DNA of 64,000 bases, taken from NCBI GenBank assembly GCA_015207365.1, contig JADEXA010000006.1, forward strand, positions 62,001 through 126,000. The letters are read 5' to 3'. A program made the position numbers and the translations under genes. The notes beneath the pieces are model-generated. The model was given only the letters and a program-made list of their open reading frames with translations. It ran no database searches and was not told where the DNA came from. Each line of letters begins with the position of its first letter. The stretch's first letter is position 1. Positions 7,285 to 16,893 of this stretch are shown here, piece by piece. The stretch comes from Vacuolonema iberomarrocanum LEGE 07170 (lineage in GTDB: Bacteria > Cyanobacteriota > Cyanobacteriia > Elainellales > Elainellaceae).

Positions 7285-10020
7285 GTGTTGATGCATCAAA
7301 CGGGGCCAGTGCATGAATCCCGTTTCAGTCTGAGCGGAATCTATGGAGATCCCGCCCTATTGACCAATAATTCTTCCTGCCAAACTAACATTATGGTTGA
7401 TCTCTCCCCATCCACAGAGACCGCTCACACAAGTCATGAGCCGCTTCTAGCAGACACCGTCGCCCCTCATGATAACCTCGCCTCTACGACGACAGGGGTT
7501 TGCATTACCGTTCACGGGCATTTTTACCAGCCTCCCCGTGAGAATCCTTACCTGGGTGCGATTGAGCGTCAGTCGAGTGCAGCGCCTTTCCATAACTGGA
7601 ATGAACGGATTCATCACGAATGCTATCGTCCGAATGCATTTGCACGGATTTTGAACGATCGCGGCGAACTCATCGATATTGTCAATAACTTTGAATATCT
7701 CAGCTTTAATATTGGCCCAACTCTAATGAGTTGGTTGGAGCAGGCTGATCCCGAGGTTTACCAACGGATTTTGGAGGCCGATCGAAAGAGTTGCGATCGC
7801 CTCAACGGCCATGGCAATGCGATCGCTCAAGTTTATAACCACATCATTTTGCCGCTGGCCAATGAGCGTGATAAGTATACTCAGATCCGCTGGGGTAAGG
7901 CCGATTTTAAGCGGCGGTTTGGGCGATCGCCCGAGGGGATGTGGCTGGCAGAGACAGCCGTAGACTATCCAACCCTGGAAGCCCTGGTCAGCGAGGGTAT
8001 TCGATTTATCATTCTGGCTCCTTCGCAAGCCCAACGCTGCCGTCCCCAATCCACGGCTGATCAACCGAACCCTGAATGGATCGAGGTTGGAGGTAGCCAG
8101 GTTGATCCCAGCCGTCCATATCGCTGCTATCTGCCGCAGAACGGCGGAGAACCGCGATATATCGACATCTTCTTCTACGATGGGCCTATTTCCCGTGATA
8201 TGGGGTTTGGAGAAGTGCTGGAATGCTCCCAGCATTTGGCTGCCCGACTCCGCCAGGCGGTGCATGGGGATCATCGCGATACTCAGATCATTTCTGTGGC
8301 CACAGATGGTGAAACCTTCGGCCACCACAAAGGCGGAAGTGAAAAGGCACTGGCCTATGCCTTTACCCACGAATTTCCAAACCTGGGTTGGACGGTGACC
8401 AACTTTGCCCATTATTTGAGCTTGCATTCACCGACCTGGGAGGTGGAATTAAAATCTGTGACTGCCTGGAGCTGCTCGCATGGAGTGGAGCGCTGGCAGG
8501 ATGATTGTGGCTGTGGCGGTGGTGGAGTCTGGCATCAAAAATGGCGACGCCCCTTACGCGATACGTTGAACTGGCTGCGGGATGCGTTGAGTGCCATCTA
8601 CGAAACAGAAGGAACCCGGTTTTTCCGCGATCCCTGGGCCGCACGGGATGAGTATGTTGACGTGTTGGGCGATCGCTCCTCGACCAACATTAGCCATTTT
8701 CTGAGCCGACACCAGACCCATCCCCTCAACCATGCAGAACGGGTTGATGCTCTGCGGCTGCTAGAAATGCAACGCTATGCCCTATTTATGTTCACCAGTT
8801 GTGGCTGGTTCTTTGAAGAGGTGTCTCGTCCAGAAGGCGTACAGATTTTGCGTTATGCTTCGCGGGCGCTGGAACTGGCTGAAGAGGTGACAGGCGAGCA
8901 ACTGGAGCGCCAGTTCGTCACGCGGTTAAGAAAGATCCTCAGCAATGTGGATCTATTTGGCAATGGAGCAGAAATTTATCGCCAACTAGTTGTCCCAAGC
9001 CGCACGACACTGCAACAGGTCGCCGCTCACTATGCCATTCGATCGCTCTTCCAGGACTACCCTCGGGAGTCGCGCATCTATTGCTATCGCACTCAACAAT
9101 TGGATTATCAGCTGCGGCGCATTGGGTCCCTAACCCTGGCGGTTGGGCAACTGCAACTGACCTCCGAAATTACCTGTGAAACAGCCTATCTCGTCTTTGC
9201 GGTGCTGCATCTCGGAGGATGGGATTTCCACTGTTGCATTCAGCCGTTTGCTGGACGACGGTTGTTTACCCAACTAAAGACAGAGCTTTTTGCATCGCTG
9301 GAGTTGGCGAGTGCCGCACGGGTGATTCAGGCGATGAACCGTACGTTTGGCGAGCAGTCTTACAACTTGCAGCATTTGTTCGCAGAAGATCGGCATCGCA
9401 TCATGCGCCTGCTCAGTCAGTCTACTCTGACGCAGCTAGATCAGCTTTATGCTCAGGTGTATCGAGATAATTTTGGGGTCTTGATGGCGTTCCATCGAGA
9501 CGAACTGGATGTGCCCCAAGAGCTTCAGGTGGCTGCAGAAATTGCCATTAGCCATCGGGCTGTGGTGGCCCTCCGTTCTCTGGAACGGGAAACCAGCGAC
9601 CTTCCCCCAGCGAACATCGATCTTTGTCTGAGTTATTTGACGGAACTGGAGGCGATCGCCAACGAAGCGCACCAACTGCACTGTACTCTCCGCACGACAC
9701 AAACTTGTCAAATTGTTGAGCGTATTACGTTACGGATGCTGTGGCATGTCCTTTATACGCCTGACCCAGAAAGTGCGCCCACGACCGCTCAGATGTTGGA
9801 TCAGTTGCTCCAAGTTGGACGGCAGCTTTGCCGCGATTTGCCGTGCGATCGCGCTCAAGAGCTTTACCTGCGCCGCTTACCTCAGCTCATCCCAACGTTG
9901 CTAAAAGGAGATTTTGACCTGCAAGCCCTCATCCCACCGCTGCTACATCTCAGCCAAAGCTTAAAGGTTGATGTGGAAAGATGGCGATCGCTTGCTCCGA
10001 TTCCTTCCCTTCCTGCCTAG
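7285..10020 (+). CDS. GH57-family glycosidase-like protein with DUF3536 domain
   Basis: The N-terminal catalytic-type domain begins near residue 75 with ITVHGHFYQPPRENP, the GH57 signature strand. It continues with WNERIHHECYRPNAF and ADFKRRFGRSPEGMWLAETA, where a glutamate in the WLAE motif sits at the position of the GH57 nucleophile region. The rest is the long helical DUF3536-type extension. Members are annotated as alpha-amylase or alpha-mannosidase-like, but substrate is not established; an alpha-glucan substrate is an inference, supported weakly by a debranching-type enzyme later in the window. There is no signal peptide, so it is cytosolic. The start could also be the ATG at 7393. A hairpin at 10045-10082 follows. 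Confidence 0.85.
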   Translation: MLMHQTGPVHESRFSLSGIYGDPALLTNNSSCQTNIMVDLSPSTETAHTSHEPLLADTVAPHDNLASTTTGVCITVHGHFYQPPRENPYLGAIERQSSAAPFHNWNERIHHECYRPNAFARILNDRGELIDIVNNFEYLSFNIGPTLMSWLEQADPEVYQRILEADRKSCDRLNGHGNAIAQVYNHIILPLANERDKYTQIRWGKADFKRRFGRSPEGMWLAETAVDYPTLEALVSEGIRFIILAPSQAQRCRPQSTADQPNPEWIEVGGSQVDPSRPYRCYLPQNGGEPRYIDIFFYDGPISRDMGFGEVLECSQHLAARLRQAVHGDHRDTQIISVATDGETFGHHKGGSEKALAYAFTHEFPNLGWTVTNFAHYLSLHSPTWEVELKSVTAWSCSHGVERWQDDCGCGGGGVWHQKWRRPLRDTLNWLRDALSAIYETEGTRFFRDPWAARDEYVDVLGDRSSTNISHFLSRHQTHPLNHAERVDALRLLEMQRYALFMFTSCGWFFEEVSRPEGVQILRYASRALELAEEVTGEQLERQFVTRLRKILSNVDLFGNGAEIYRQLVVPSRTTLQQVAAHYAIRSLFQDYPRESRIYCYRTQQLDYQLRRIGSLTLAVGQLQLTSEITCETAYLVFAVLHLGGWDFHCCIQPFAGRRLFTQLKTELFASLELASAARVIQAMNRTFGEQSYNLQHLFAEDRHRIMRLLSQSTLTQLDQLYAQVYRDNFGVLMAFHRDELDVPQELQVAAEIAISHRAVVALRSLERETSDLPPANIDLCLSYLTELEAIANEAHQLHCTLRTTQTCQIVERITLRMLWHVLYTPDPESAPTTAQMLDQLLQVGRQLCRDLPCDRAQELYLRRLPQLIPTLLKGDFDLQALIPPLLHLSQSLKVDVERWRSLAPIPSLPA

Positions 10021-10044
10021 TGGTATAGCCGTACCTCGGAAAAA

Positions 10045-10082
10045 CAAAAGGTTAGTACCCTGTGTGGGGTGCTAACCTTTTG
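10045..10082 (+). terminator. Hairpin terminator after GH57-type gene
   Basis: CAAAAGGTTAGTACCC (10045-10060) pairs with GGGGTGCTAACCTTTTG (10066-10082) with one wobble pair. The descending arm itself ends in TTTT, acting as a short T tract. A similar AAAGGTTAG hairpin follows the kinase gene at 27309. Confidence 0.55.
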
Positions 10083-10250
10083 CATCACGTTGATTTCTTT
10101 TGGCCTCTGACAAACACCCTGAAAAGAAGACGCTTGATGCCAATACCACGAGTGACAAGCGGCGAGTGACTTACGATTGCTCGATCATTTTATTTTGAGC
10201 GATCGCCGAAGGCTAGGAAATCATCGATTCTTTCGAGTTTCTGATTCTCC

Positions 10251-10637
10251 TTAATCCCCATCCTCGATAACTTTTGCATTGACCTCAACCGCTTGCACGT
10301 CGATCGTTCCTGGAGGAGTAACGCGCACAAACTCTTCTTGGTTTACCTTCAAAAGTTCACCGCAGCTTGCACAGCGAAACTCGGTTCCTTTCAGTCCCAC
10401 TGACTCAGAACTGCAAACCGGGCAAGCACTATCAACCAAATTCCTCCGAAGCCACCAGCGAAATCCAATAAACGCAATAACAGGCGCTAGGGTTAGGAAT
10501 GCAATTAAGATGGCAACCGATTTGACTAACCAACCCAAACCGATTGTACTCAGAAGCCAGATGCACAGAAATAGCGTTAGCCATAATCCAACGCCTGGTA
10601 GGTTAAATGTCACCTGTGTCATTCTGTTGGGATTCAT
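10251..10637 (-). CDS. Two-helix membrane protein with C-terminal zinc ribbon
   Basis: The 128-residue product has two adjacent membrane helices (about residues 10-60) and then a zinc-ribbon-like segment with two CxxC pairs (CPVCSSES...FRCASCGELL). The tail is acidic. I start at the ATG at 10637 because AAGGAG sits six bases upstream; a frame from 10655 adds only six residues without such a site. Its role is unknown; the combination suggests a membrane-anchored metal-binding or protein-interaction module. It faces away from the GH57 gene and is not clearly in an operon. Confidence 0.72.
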   Translation of the reverse strand: MNPNRMTQVTFNLPGVGLWLTLFLCIWLLSTIGLGWLVKSVAILIAFLTLAPVIAFIGFRWWLRRNLVDSACPVCSSESVGLKGTEFRCASCGELLKVNQEEFVRVTPPGTIDVQAVEVNAKVIEDGD

Positions 10638-10987
10638 CCTAGACTCCTTCGCCATGCGGTGTTTCGACGAAACGTTAGTAGCCCTTTAAACTGCATTTTA
10701 GAACTACCCATGTGGATGCATCGTAACAGTTCTGCCTGTACTCTGCGGTGTTTCGTTAGCAAGATTTCCGAACTCTCAGGTCAGATACATTTCCTGGACG
10801 TGAGCACCCGAGCAGATTCGGAGGAGTAGGGCGATCGCTCCATGAGCCAACCTCTATTACCTGCCAACACGGTCTATCAACGATGGGGTTCTGGCTTGGC
10901 ATAGAGTTTTGGGGGTGCAGAATCCAAGGATGATTGTTTCTGAGAAGAGGCTCGGCATGCCCTTCTCAGAAACAATCATCCCTTCAA
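10638..10987. other. Gap between small membrane gene and anti-sigma kinase gene
   Basis: This gap holds the upstream region of the leftward zinc-ribbon gene and, at its right end, palindrome PE-F1, listed separately. No ORF is worth calling. Confidence 0.4.
10928..10983 (-). repeat. Palindrome PE-F copy 1
   Basis: GATGATTGTTTCTGAGAAG pairs with CTTCTCAGAAACAATCATC around a GC-rich loop. It starts four bases past the stop codon of the leftward RsbW-like gene. A second copy with nearly the same arms lies 40 bp past the stop of the leftward amidase gene (39486-39539), in the same orientation to its gene. It may act as a transcript end for the gene at 10988-11449. Confidence 0.6.
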
Positions 10988-11449
10988 TCAGCCATGCTGT
11001 TTTTGTGCGAGTTTATCTTTCGTTTTTTCTTTGACCATAACTAGGCAGTTCCGCCCGTCCTGCGATCGTTCATAGCTCACCTGATCCGTCAGGCGTCGCA
11101 TCAAAAACCAACCATATCCACCCAACCGAGGGACTCCTGGAATGGGTTCCTCTAAGCTATCGGGATCAAAAGGCTGACCGTGATCCCAAACACGAATCTC
11201 AATGCGATCGTGCCAAAGCATCAGGTCAATATCAATTTCTGTTTCCGCAGGCAAAGTTTGGTGGGCATGACGCATGGCGTTGGAAACCCCTTCGGTAAGT
11301 GCCACATTCAGAGGAGGCACTTCCTGCTTTAGCCAGAACACATCTGGAGAGCATTCTACGCAATATTGCCGGAACCAGTTTTGAACACGGCTTAGAACAT
11401 GCAAATCACTTTGAATTGTCAGGTGAGTGTGTCTAAACACGCCTGTCAT
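10988..11449 (-). CDS. RsbW-like anti-sigma factor serine kinase (HATPase domain)
   Basis: This 153-residue protein is a stand-alone GHKL ATPase of the anti-sigma regulatory factor type, which phosphorylates or binds STAS-domain partners in switching systems. The N-box reads NVALTEGVSNAMRHAH, the G1 box VWDHGQPFDPDSL, and the G2 region LGGYGWFLMRRLTDQVSY. These are the ATP-binding elements, and length fits the family. No STAS partner or sigma factor gene lies nearby, so its target is unknown. It lies between petD and the zinc-ribbon gene on the same strand, separated from petD by a hairpin, so it is probably transcribed alone. Confidence 0.85.
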   Translation of the reverse strand: MTGVFRHTHLTIQSDLHVLSRVQNWFRQYCVECSPDVFWLKQEVPPLNVALTEGVSNAMRHAHQTLPAETEIDIDLMLWHDRIEIRVWDHGQPFDPDSLEEPIPGVPRLGGYGWFLMRRLTDQVSYERSQDGRNCLVMVKEKTKDKLAQKQHG

Positions 11450-11564
11450 CCCTCAACGCTTCTTTATACCTCAATAAGAAAAAATATGAACTTAATCATT
11501 CACTACTACTAATGCTAAGGGGCGTTTAACAAATCCCATTACATGTATTTATCTATTGATAGTG

Positions 11565-11603
11565 TAACGCCTGCCCCAGCTTCATCAACTGGGGCAGGCG
11601 TTA
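11565..11603 (-). terminator. Hairpin after petD
   Basis: TAACGCCTGCCCCAG (11565-11579) pairs perfectly with CTGGGGCAGGCGTTA (11589-11603) around a nine-base loop, 80 bp past the petD stop. There is no strong T tract on either side, so it may stabilise the petBD message as well as end it. Confidence 0.55.
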
Positions 11604-11683
11604 AAGAAAGGTAAAACCTCTGAACAGGAAGCTCATCAACCAGGAGAATCTGGATAACTCTCCCTAGAAAGGCTGCCTCAAAC

Positions 11684-12166
11684 CTAGAACAAGCCAAGCG
11701 TCAGCGACTCATCGATAGGCATGGTTGCACCAATACCCAACCAAAGCGTCACAGCTGTACCCACTAGGAAGAAGGTGGTTGCAACCGGACGGCGGAAAGG
11801 ATTTTGGAACTTGTTCACGTTCTCGATGAAGGGAATCAGCATGAGACCCAGAGGGATTGCTGTCTGCAACCCAATTCCCAACAGTTTGTTGGGAACAACA
11901 CGCAGGATCTGGAAAGCTGGGTACAAATACCACTCAGGCAGAATTTCGAGGGGTGTCGCAAAGGGATTGGACGGTTCGCCAATCATTGCAGGATCAAGCA
12001 CTGCAAGGCAGACGACACAGGAAATAGTGCCAAGAATTACGACGGGGAAGATGTAAAGCAAGTCATTGGGCCAAGCGGGTTCACCGTAGTAGTTGTGACC
12101 CATGCCTTTCTTCAGCTTTTCGCGTAATGCAGGATCGCTTAAATCTGGCTTCTTAATCGTTGCCAT
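11684..12166 (-). CDS. petD: Cytochrome b6-f complex subunit IV
   Basis: Subunit IV is part of the thylakoid cytochrome b6-f complex that passes electrons from plastoquinol to plastocyanin or cytochrome c6. The 160-residue product matches the family end to end: [12 protein letters not shown] at the start, [20 protein letters not shown], then [18 protein letters not shown] with the PEWY motif of the quinol-oxidation site. It has three membrane helices. I chose the ATG at 12166; a frame open to 12250 adds residues foreign to the family. It is downstream of petB by 128 bp on the same strand, the usual petBD operon. Confidence 0.97.
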   Translation of the reverse strand: MATIKKPDLSDPALREKLKKGMGHNYYGEPAWPNDLLYIFPVVILGTISCVVCLAVLDPAMIGEPSNPFATPLEILPEWYLYPAFQILRVVPNKLLGIGLQTAIPLGLMLIPFIENVNKFQNPFRRPVATTFFLVGTAVTLWLGIGATMPIDESLTLGLF

Positions 12167-12294
12167 GTCTAACGTGTTCTCCTTTGTGCAAGCGTTATCG
12201 AATAAATAAAAACGGAGATTGCCTGAATCCTTGTCAACAATGGTTAGCAAAACATTGGAGAGAATTCAGGCAAATAAAGATGAACCGCCGATCC

Positions 12295-12963
12295 TTACAA
12301 AGGACCAGAGATGCCCTGCTTCCGAATCATCAGGAAATGCAGCAGCATGAATACAGCAATGAACCAGGGCAAAACAAAGGTGTGAAGGCTGTAAAAGCGG
12401 GTCAGAGTGGATTGACCAACACTAGCGCTTCCCCGAATGAGCTCGACCATCAGAGAGCCAACGACAGGAATAGCTTCGGGAATACCCGACACAATCTTGA
12501 CCGCCCAATAGCCCACCTGATCCCAAGGCAACGAATAGCCAGTTACACCAAAGGACACCGTGATTACAGCAAGGATAACGCCTGTTACCCAAGTCAGTTC
12601 ACGAGGATTTTTGAACCCACCGGTTAGGTAAACCCGGAAAACGTGCAAAATCATCATCAGCACCATCATGCTGGCAGACCAGCGGTGAACGGAGCGGATG
12701 AGCCAGCCGAAGCTGACATCATTCATCAAGTACTGAACAGAGGCAAAAGCTTCTGTAACAGTCGGTTTGTAGTAAAAGGTCATTGCAAATCCAGTAGCAA
12801 ACTGGATTATGAAGCATGTCAGAGTGATACCGCCCAAGCAATAAAAGATGTTGACATGGGGGGGGACATACTTGCTGCTGATGTCATCAGCGAGCGCCTG
12901 AATTTCGAGGCGTTCCTCGAACCATTGATAGGCTTTTGAATCAGTTACCTGCTTTGTAAACAT
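12295..12963 (-). CDS. petB: Cytochrome b6
   Basis: Cytochrome b6 carries the haems of the cytochrome b6-f complex. The 222-residue product is the canonical length and begins [20 protein letters not shown]. It contains four membrane helices with the paired haem-ligand histidines (in [20 protein letters not shown] and the later [20 protein letters not shown]), and the conserved cysteine in YCLGG where the extra haem is attached. It is the first gene of the petB-petD operon and diverges from ctpA, as in many cyanobacteria. Confidence 0.98.
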   Translation of the reverse strand: MFTKQVTDSKAYQWFEERLEIQALADDISSKYVPPHVNIFYCLGGITLTCFIIQFATGFAMTFYYKPTVTEAFASVQYLMNDVSFGWLIRSVHRWSASMMVLMMILHVFRVYLTGGFKNPRELTWVTGVILAVITVSFGVTGYSLPWDQVGYWAVKIVSGIPEAIPVVGSLMVELIRGSASVGQSTLTRFYSLHTFVLPWFIAVFMLLHFLMIRKQGISGPL

Positions 12964-13389
12964 GAAGCAAGACAGTCTTTAATATTGTGATAATTGCGTT
13001 CTCTAAAGAATGTAACACAGCTTCTCAGACTTTTCCTATTGTCTGGTGAGCAGAAAAGTCAGGATTTTCAGTGTTTTGAGCGATCGCAACCCAACTCCAA
13101 CTCAGCCCAATCGGTCTCATAAATCAAGAAATGGGCAGGCAGCCGTTGAGCGATAGGGGCGAATTGCGCATTATTCACCGAATTTGTTGCCTTTTGGCTT
13201 GATTTTGACGATGGCTGCAGCAATCTTCCAAAAGCAAGAGAAAGTCCACGATTTTGGTGATTTTTGCTAACCTCTTAGCTCGGGTTAAAATCCTCCAATC
13301 TCGGTAATTACGAGTGGAAATTCCGCAAAATCTAGTTGACACTGGGAAAACCTGTCTAGGATTTCCTGAGAACGGTTTACGATAGCTCT
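12964..13389. other. Divergent control region between petB and ctpA
   Basis: These 426 bp must hold promoters for both directions. For ctpA there is a TTGACA at 13336-13341 and a TAGGAT at 13357-13362, with a 15-bp spacer, ending 27 bp before the ATG. For petB I see TACATT near 13010 on the minus strand but no convincing -35. No ORF is present. Confidence 0.45.
13336..13362 (+). promoter_or_regulatory. Possible ctpA promoter
   Basis: A perfect -35 hexamer (TTGACA) and a -10-like TAGGAT are separated by 15 bp, slightly shorter than optimal. The position, 27-54 bp before the ctpA start, is suitable. Confidence 0.35.
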
Positions 13390-14625
13390 ATGAAAACGTG
13401 GCTTTACAAACTTGGGTTGTGGGTAGTGGCTGTGGCGCTGATGTGGGGGACGGTTGTTCCGACAGCGCAAGCTTTTACCGAAGAGCAGAAGCTTTTGAGT
13501 GAGGCATGGCGCATTGTCGATCGCGCTTATGTTGATAGCAGCTTCAATCACCAAAATTGGTGGTTGGTTCGTCAGCGAGCGCTGAGGAAACCGCTAGACA
13601 ATCGCGATGCTACCTACGATGCCATTCAAAATATGCTGGCACTGCTGGATGATCCCTACACGCGACTACTACGCCCCGATCAGTATCGCAGTCTACAAAC
13701 CAGTACCTCTGGTGAGTTAAACGGGGTTGGATTGCAAATAACTCAAGATTTGGAGACGGGTAACCTGCTGGTGATTGCCCCAGTAGAGGGCTCGCCAGCG
13801 GATCTGGCGGGTATCCAACCCAACGATCGCATCCTGTATATCAACGGTGTTGCCGCAACGCAACTCACCCTGGATGAAGCGGCCGAGCGGATGCGGGGCA
13901 AGGTTGGTAGCACCGTCGTTCTGACGATCGCACGCGAAGAAGATGCCCCTAAGGATATAACGTTGATGCGCGATCGCATCACGCTTAATCCGGTGGTAGC
14001 CGAACTCCGCTCTGCTGATGCGCTCAACCTGGGTTACATTCGCCTGAGCCAGTTCAATGCCAATGCGGCGATGGAGCTGTCCCATGCGGTGTACCACCTA
14101 GACGAACAGGGAGCTGTCGGCTATATCCTTGATTTGCGAAACAACCCTGGTGGTCTTCTACAAGCTGGAATTGATATTGCCCGTCTCTGGCTCGATGAAG
14201 GAACGGTGGTTTATACCGTGAACCGGGAAGGGATTCAAGACAGCTTCTATGCCCATGGGCAGGCGCTGACCAATAAGCCTCTGGTGGTTTTGGTTAATCA
14301 GGGGACGGCAAGTGCCAGCGAGATCTTGGCCGGGGCGCTACAGGACAACCATCGCGCGACGCTGGTGGGCGATCGCACCTTTGGTAAGGGTTTGATTCAA
14401 TCGCTTTTCCGTCTTTCTGATGGCTCTGGGTTGGCTGTAACCATCGCCCGCTACGAAACCCCTGACCACCATGACATCAACAAACAGGGGATTCAGCCAG
14501 ATGTGCAGATCGCAACCGAACCCTTGGGAAGACGACAACTAGGGACGGAGAGCGATGATCAATACCAGGAAGCTGTGAAACTCTTGAGCCAGCAATCGAC
14601 CGTTGCTCATGTTCCTTCCTCGTAG
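13390..14625 (+). CDS. ctpA: Carboxyl-terminal processing protease (D1-processing type)
   Basis: This serine/lysine-dyad protease trims C-terminal extensions, in cyanobacteria classically that of the photosystem II D1 precursor, on the lumenal side. It has a signal peptide (cut near residue 28, PTAQA), an N-terminal helical domain, a PDZ domain (about 105-185) and the catalytic domain. In GTASASE the first serine after TA (S308) and the lysine of FGKG (K333) are 25 residues apart, the spacing of the catalytic dyad. Length 411 is normal. Several paralogues exist in cyanobacteria, but adjacency to petB is the usual place for ctpA itself. Confidence 0.93.
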   Translation: MKTWLYKLGLWVVAVALMWGTVVPTAQAFTEEQKLLSEAWRIVDRAYVDSSFNHQNWWLVRQRALRKPLDNRDATYDAIQNMLALLDDPYTRLLRPDQYRSLQTSTSGELNGVGLQITQDLETGNLLVIAPVEGSPADLAGIQPNDRILYINGVAATQLTLDEAAERMRGKVGSTVVLTIAREEDAPKDITLMRDRITLNPVVAELRSADALNLGYIRLSQFNANAAMELSHAVYHLDEQGAVGYILDLRNNPGGLLQAGIDIARLWLDEGTVVYTVNREGIQDSFYAHGQALTNKPLVVLVNQGTASASEILAGALQDNHRATLVGDRTFGKGLIQSLFRLSDGSGLAVTIARYETPDHHDINKQGIQPDVQIATEPLGRRQLGTESDDQYQEAVKLLSQQSTVAHVPSS

Positions 14626-15565
14626 AAATTTTCGAGGTTGATAGGTTTGAGGACGGCGATTTCTGAAAAATGCAGAGTGTGATTAGTGCAGCGCATCATC
14701 GAGCAATGGTTTGGGCGCGATCAATTTCCGAAAGAAAATTCCTGATACTCGTTGCATGGGGTTTTCTATGGGAACTGAAGCGAGCCTATCAGTCGTCCTA
14801 GAGCTTGTTGACTTTGTGGCCGCGTCACGGCCACAAAGTCAACAAACTGCGTAAGTCCAGAGACTGTTCAAATGGCCTCTTGTCTGTACTTTGCTTGAGA
14901 AGGATGAAAGGCGTTCGGTAAATGGCACTGCACGAGAGATGCCAGAATTGTGGATCTTTGAGAAAATAAGATTTAGGAATGTGACAATTTTCTGAGACGA
15001 TAGGCGCACATTGATATGAGCAAGACCCAGGCCGTAGCAGCGTTCGTCCCAACCATAGGGTGATGCCTGTGATTTTGGGAGATTGGATGCAGATATTTTC
15101 TAGCTACCCACACTACATTCTTTGGCAGTGTCCACTGCTTCCTTCAAACGGCGTTTCTGTTCAGAGCGGTCATGCTTGCGGCGAATCAAAGGGTGAGAGG
15201 CTGGCTGATTCATCCGTTTCGTACTCACTTTCCATTCCAATCGCTCGCGTGTCGCGTGTCTTCGACTTTTTCGTCATGTTCTCGGCCCCAGGTCTTCTTT
15301 GCGACCTCCGGCCTGCTTCTCAGACTTCGCTTCAGCTAAACCATCGATGCTATTTATCGTGAATAGCTGTTGTGCCAGGGCAAAGCGTCGGTCTTGACGT
15401 TCTATTTGGTCGTTTTGCAATGCCAGGCGTTTGGTTGACTCATTGCGCTTTTTCGATGGCCTGGTTGCTCGACCCCTGTCTCGAACTATTTATTTTTGCC
15501 CAAATTATTTGCGATAGTGCCATTAGCGCATCTACCTTACCGATTTCTTTCAACGGTATTTACTC
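14626..15565. other. Intergenic region with PE-B1 and possibly decayed coding sequence
   Basis: After ctpA comes palindrome PE-B1 (listed separately). From about 15553 down to 15100 the minus strand shows protein-like composition in broken frames: 15440-15553 (ALMALSQIIWAKI), 15277-15489 (KRLALQNDQIERQDRRFALA) and, in frame with the latter after a single TGA, 15100-15273. None is intact or recognised. The plus-strand frames at 15060-15362 and 15372-15683 look like shadows. Confidence 0.35.
14805..14845. repeat. Palindrome PE-B copy 1
   Basis: TTGTTGACTTTGTGGCCG (14805-14822) pairs with CGGCCACAAAGTCAACAA (14828-14845), loop CGTCA. The right flank TGCGTAAGTCCAG matches the family flank (TGCGTAAGTTCAG in copy 2). 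The left flank is lost. Confidence 0.75.
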
Positions 15566-16792
15566 ATGTCAGATCCACTGCTGCTTCAAGCCAACTCAGA
15601 CAAGTCTGCTTCGCCGGCTCCGCGTTCTAATGAGCCAGGGCGGGGAAATGGTGCCTTTGCTTTGGGCCAAAATGGTCGGTTAGCCGAACAGCGCATACTC
15701 GAGCTTGAGCAATGGCTGACTCGACATGGAGGCGATCGCCAAATTGTCCTGCTGCAAGATTTTCCGGATCCCGATGCATTGTCTGCGGGTTGGGCCTATA
15801 AGCTGATTGCCGAGCAGTACGATATCCACTGCGACATTGTGTATGCAGGAACCCTGAGCCATCAAGAAAACATCGCTTTGGTAAAACTGCTGGGGCTACC
15901 CATCCAACGTTGGACGTTGCAAACCCTGCGAGAGAAAAATCTTTCGGAATACAGCGGTTGTGTGTTGGTTGATAACCAGGGAACGACGACGCAACTCTGG
16001 GAACAGGTACAGAAAATTCAGCTTCCCGTATTGGCAATCATCGATCACCACAGCCCTCAGGAAAAAATCAACGCCGAATTTTCCGACATTAGACCGGGTG
16101 TGCGGGCCACGGCCACGATCATGACCCAATATATGCAGGGGGGGCTGCTGGCGCTGGATAGCAGCATTGTTGAGCATACGAGATGTGCCACCGCGCTGAT
16201 GCATGGGCTTCGCAGTGATACCAATCGGTTGCTCCATGCCAAAGAAGAGGATTTTCTGGCGGCCGCCTATCTCAGTCGCTATTACGATAGCCAGTTGCTC
16301 AGCGCTGTATTGCAGTCGGCGCGATCGCGCCGCGTCATGGACGTAATTGAACAATCCCTGCGCAACCGCATCATCGAAAGCAACTACTCGATTGCAGGGG
16401 TGGGCTATTTGCGCTACGACGATCGCGATGCCATTCCCCAGGCGGCCGATTTCCTGGTCACTGAGGAAAATATTCATACAGCGGTCGTTTATGGCATTGT
16501 TCATGACGAGGACGACGATATCGAAGTGGTTATCGGTTCCATGCGGACGAACAAACTCACCCTTGATCCAGATGAGTTTCTCAAAGAAGCTTTTGGGCAA
16601 GATCCCCAGGGACGCTTCTATGGCGGTGGACGCATGATGGCAGGCGGCTTTGAGATTCCCATCGGCTTTCTCTCTGGCTTCAACGAGAATGGTGATTATG
16701 CTCGCGTCAAGTGGGGAGTTTTTGACAACCAGATCAAGCAGAAACTTCTGCATATCATCAACCCAGGCGATGGTGTCATTCAGACGGCCTAG
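15566..16792 (+). CDS. DHH-family phosphoesterase
   Basis: DHH phosphoesterases hydrolyse phosphodiesters such as nano-RNA or cyclic dinucleotide products using Mn2+. The 408-residue protein shows motif I (DFPDPDALSAG, around 65-75), motif II (VDNQGT, 135-140) and the DHH triad (DHH 160-162), then a DHHA1-like C-terminal domain ending in GGGRMMAGGFEIP. This resembles the NrnA branch, but the exact substrate is not evident. The first 35 residues are low-complexity and probably disordered; a later start is possible since no good ribosome binding site is seen. It is followed 100 bp later by sixA on the same strand. Confidence 0.85.
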   Translation: MSDPLLLQANSDKSASPAPRSNEPGRGNGAFALGQNGRLAEQRILELEQWLTRHGGDRQIVLLQDFPDPDALSAGWAYKLIAEQYDIHCDIVYAGTLSHQENIALVKLLGLPIQRWTLQTLREKNLSEYSGCVLVDNQGTTTQLWEQVQKIQLPVLAIIDHHSPQEKINAEFSDIRPGVRATATIMTQYMQGGLLALDSSIVEHTRCATALMHGLRSDTNRLLHAKEEDFLAAAYLSRYYDSQLLSAVLQSARSRRVMDVIEQSLRNRIIESNYSIAGVGYLRYDDRDAIPQAADFLVTEENIHTAVVYGIVHDEDDDIEVVIGSMRTNKLTLDPDEFLKEAFGQDPQGRFYGGGRMMAGGFEIPIGFLSGFNENGDYARVKWGVFDNQIKQKLLHIINPGDGVIQTA

Positions 16793-16893
16793 CGGTTGGC
16801 TGAGAATACATGGCTGACCATGGCTGGCTGGCTATGGCTGGTTGAAGATGAATGGCTGAACTAGATTGCTAACGGATAACGTGACGGCTGCTT

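Noticed and set aside
15060..15683. Two plus-strand frames before the DHH gene
   Set aside because: Cys/Ser/Leu-rich composition typical of the reverse of basic coding-like sequence; the second overlaps the DHH gene in another frame.
16795..16893. Imperfect ATGGCTG repeats before sixA
   Set aside because: Short, irregular and unlikely to carry function; probably slippage.
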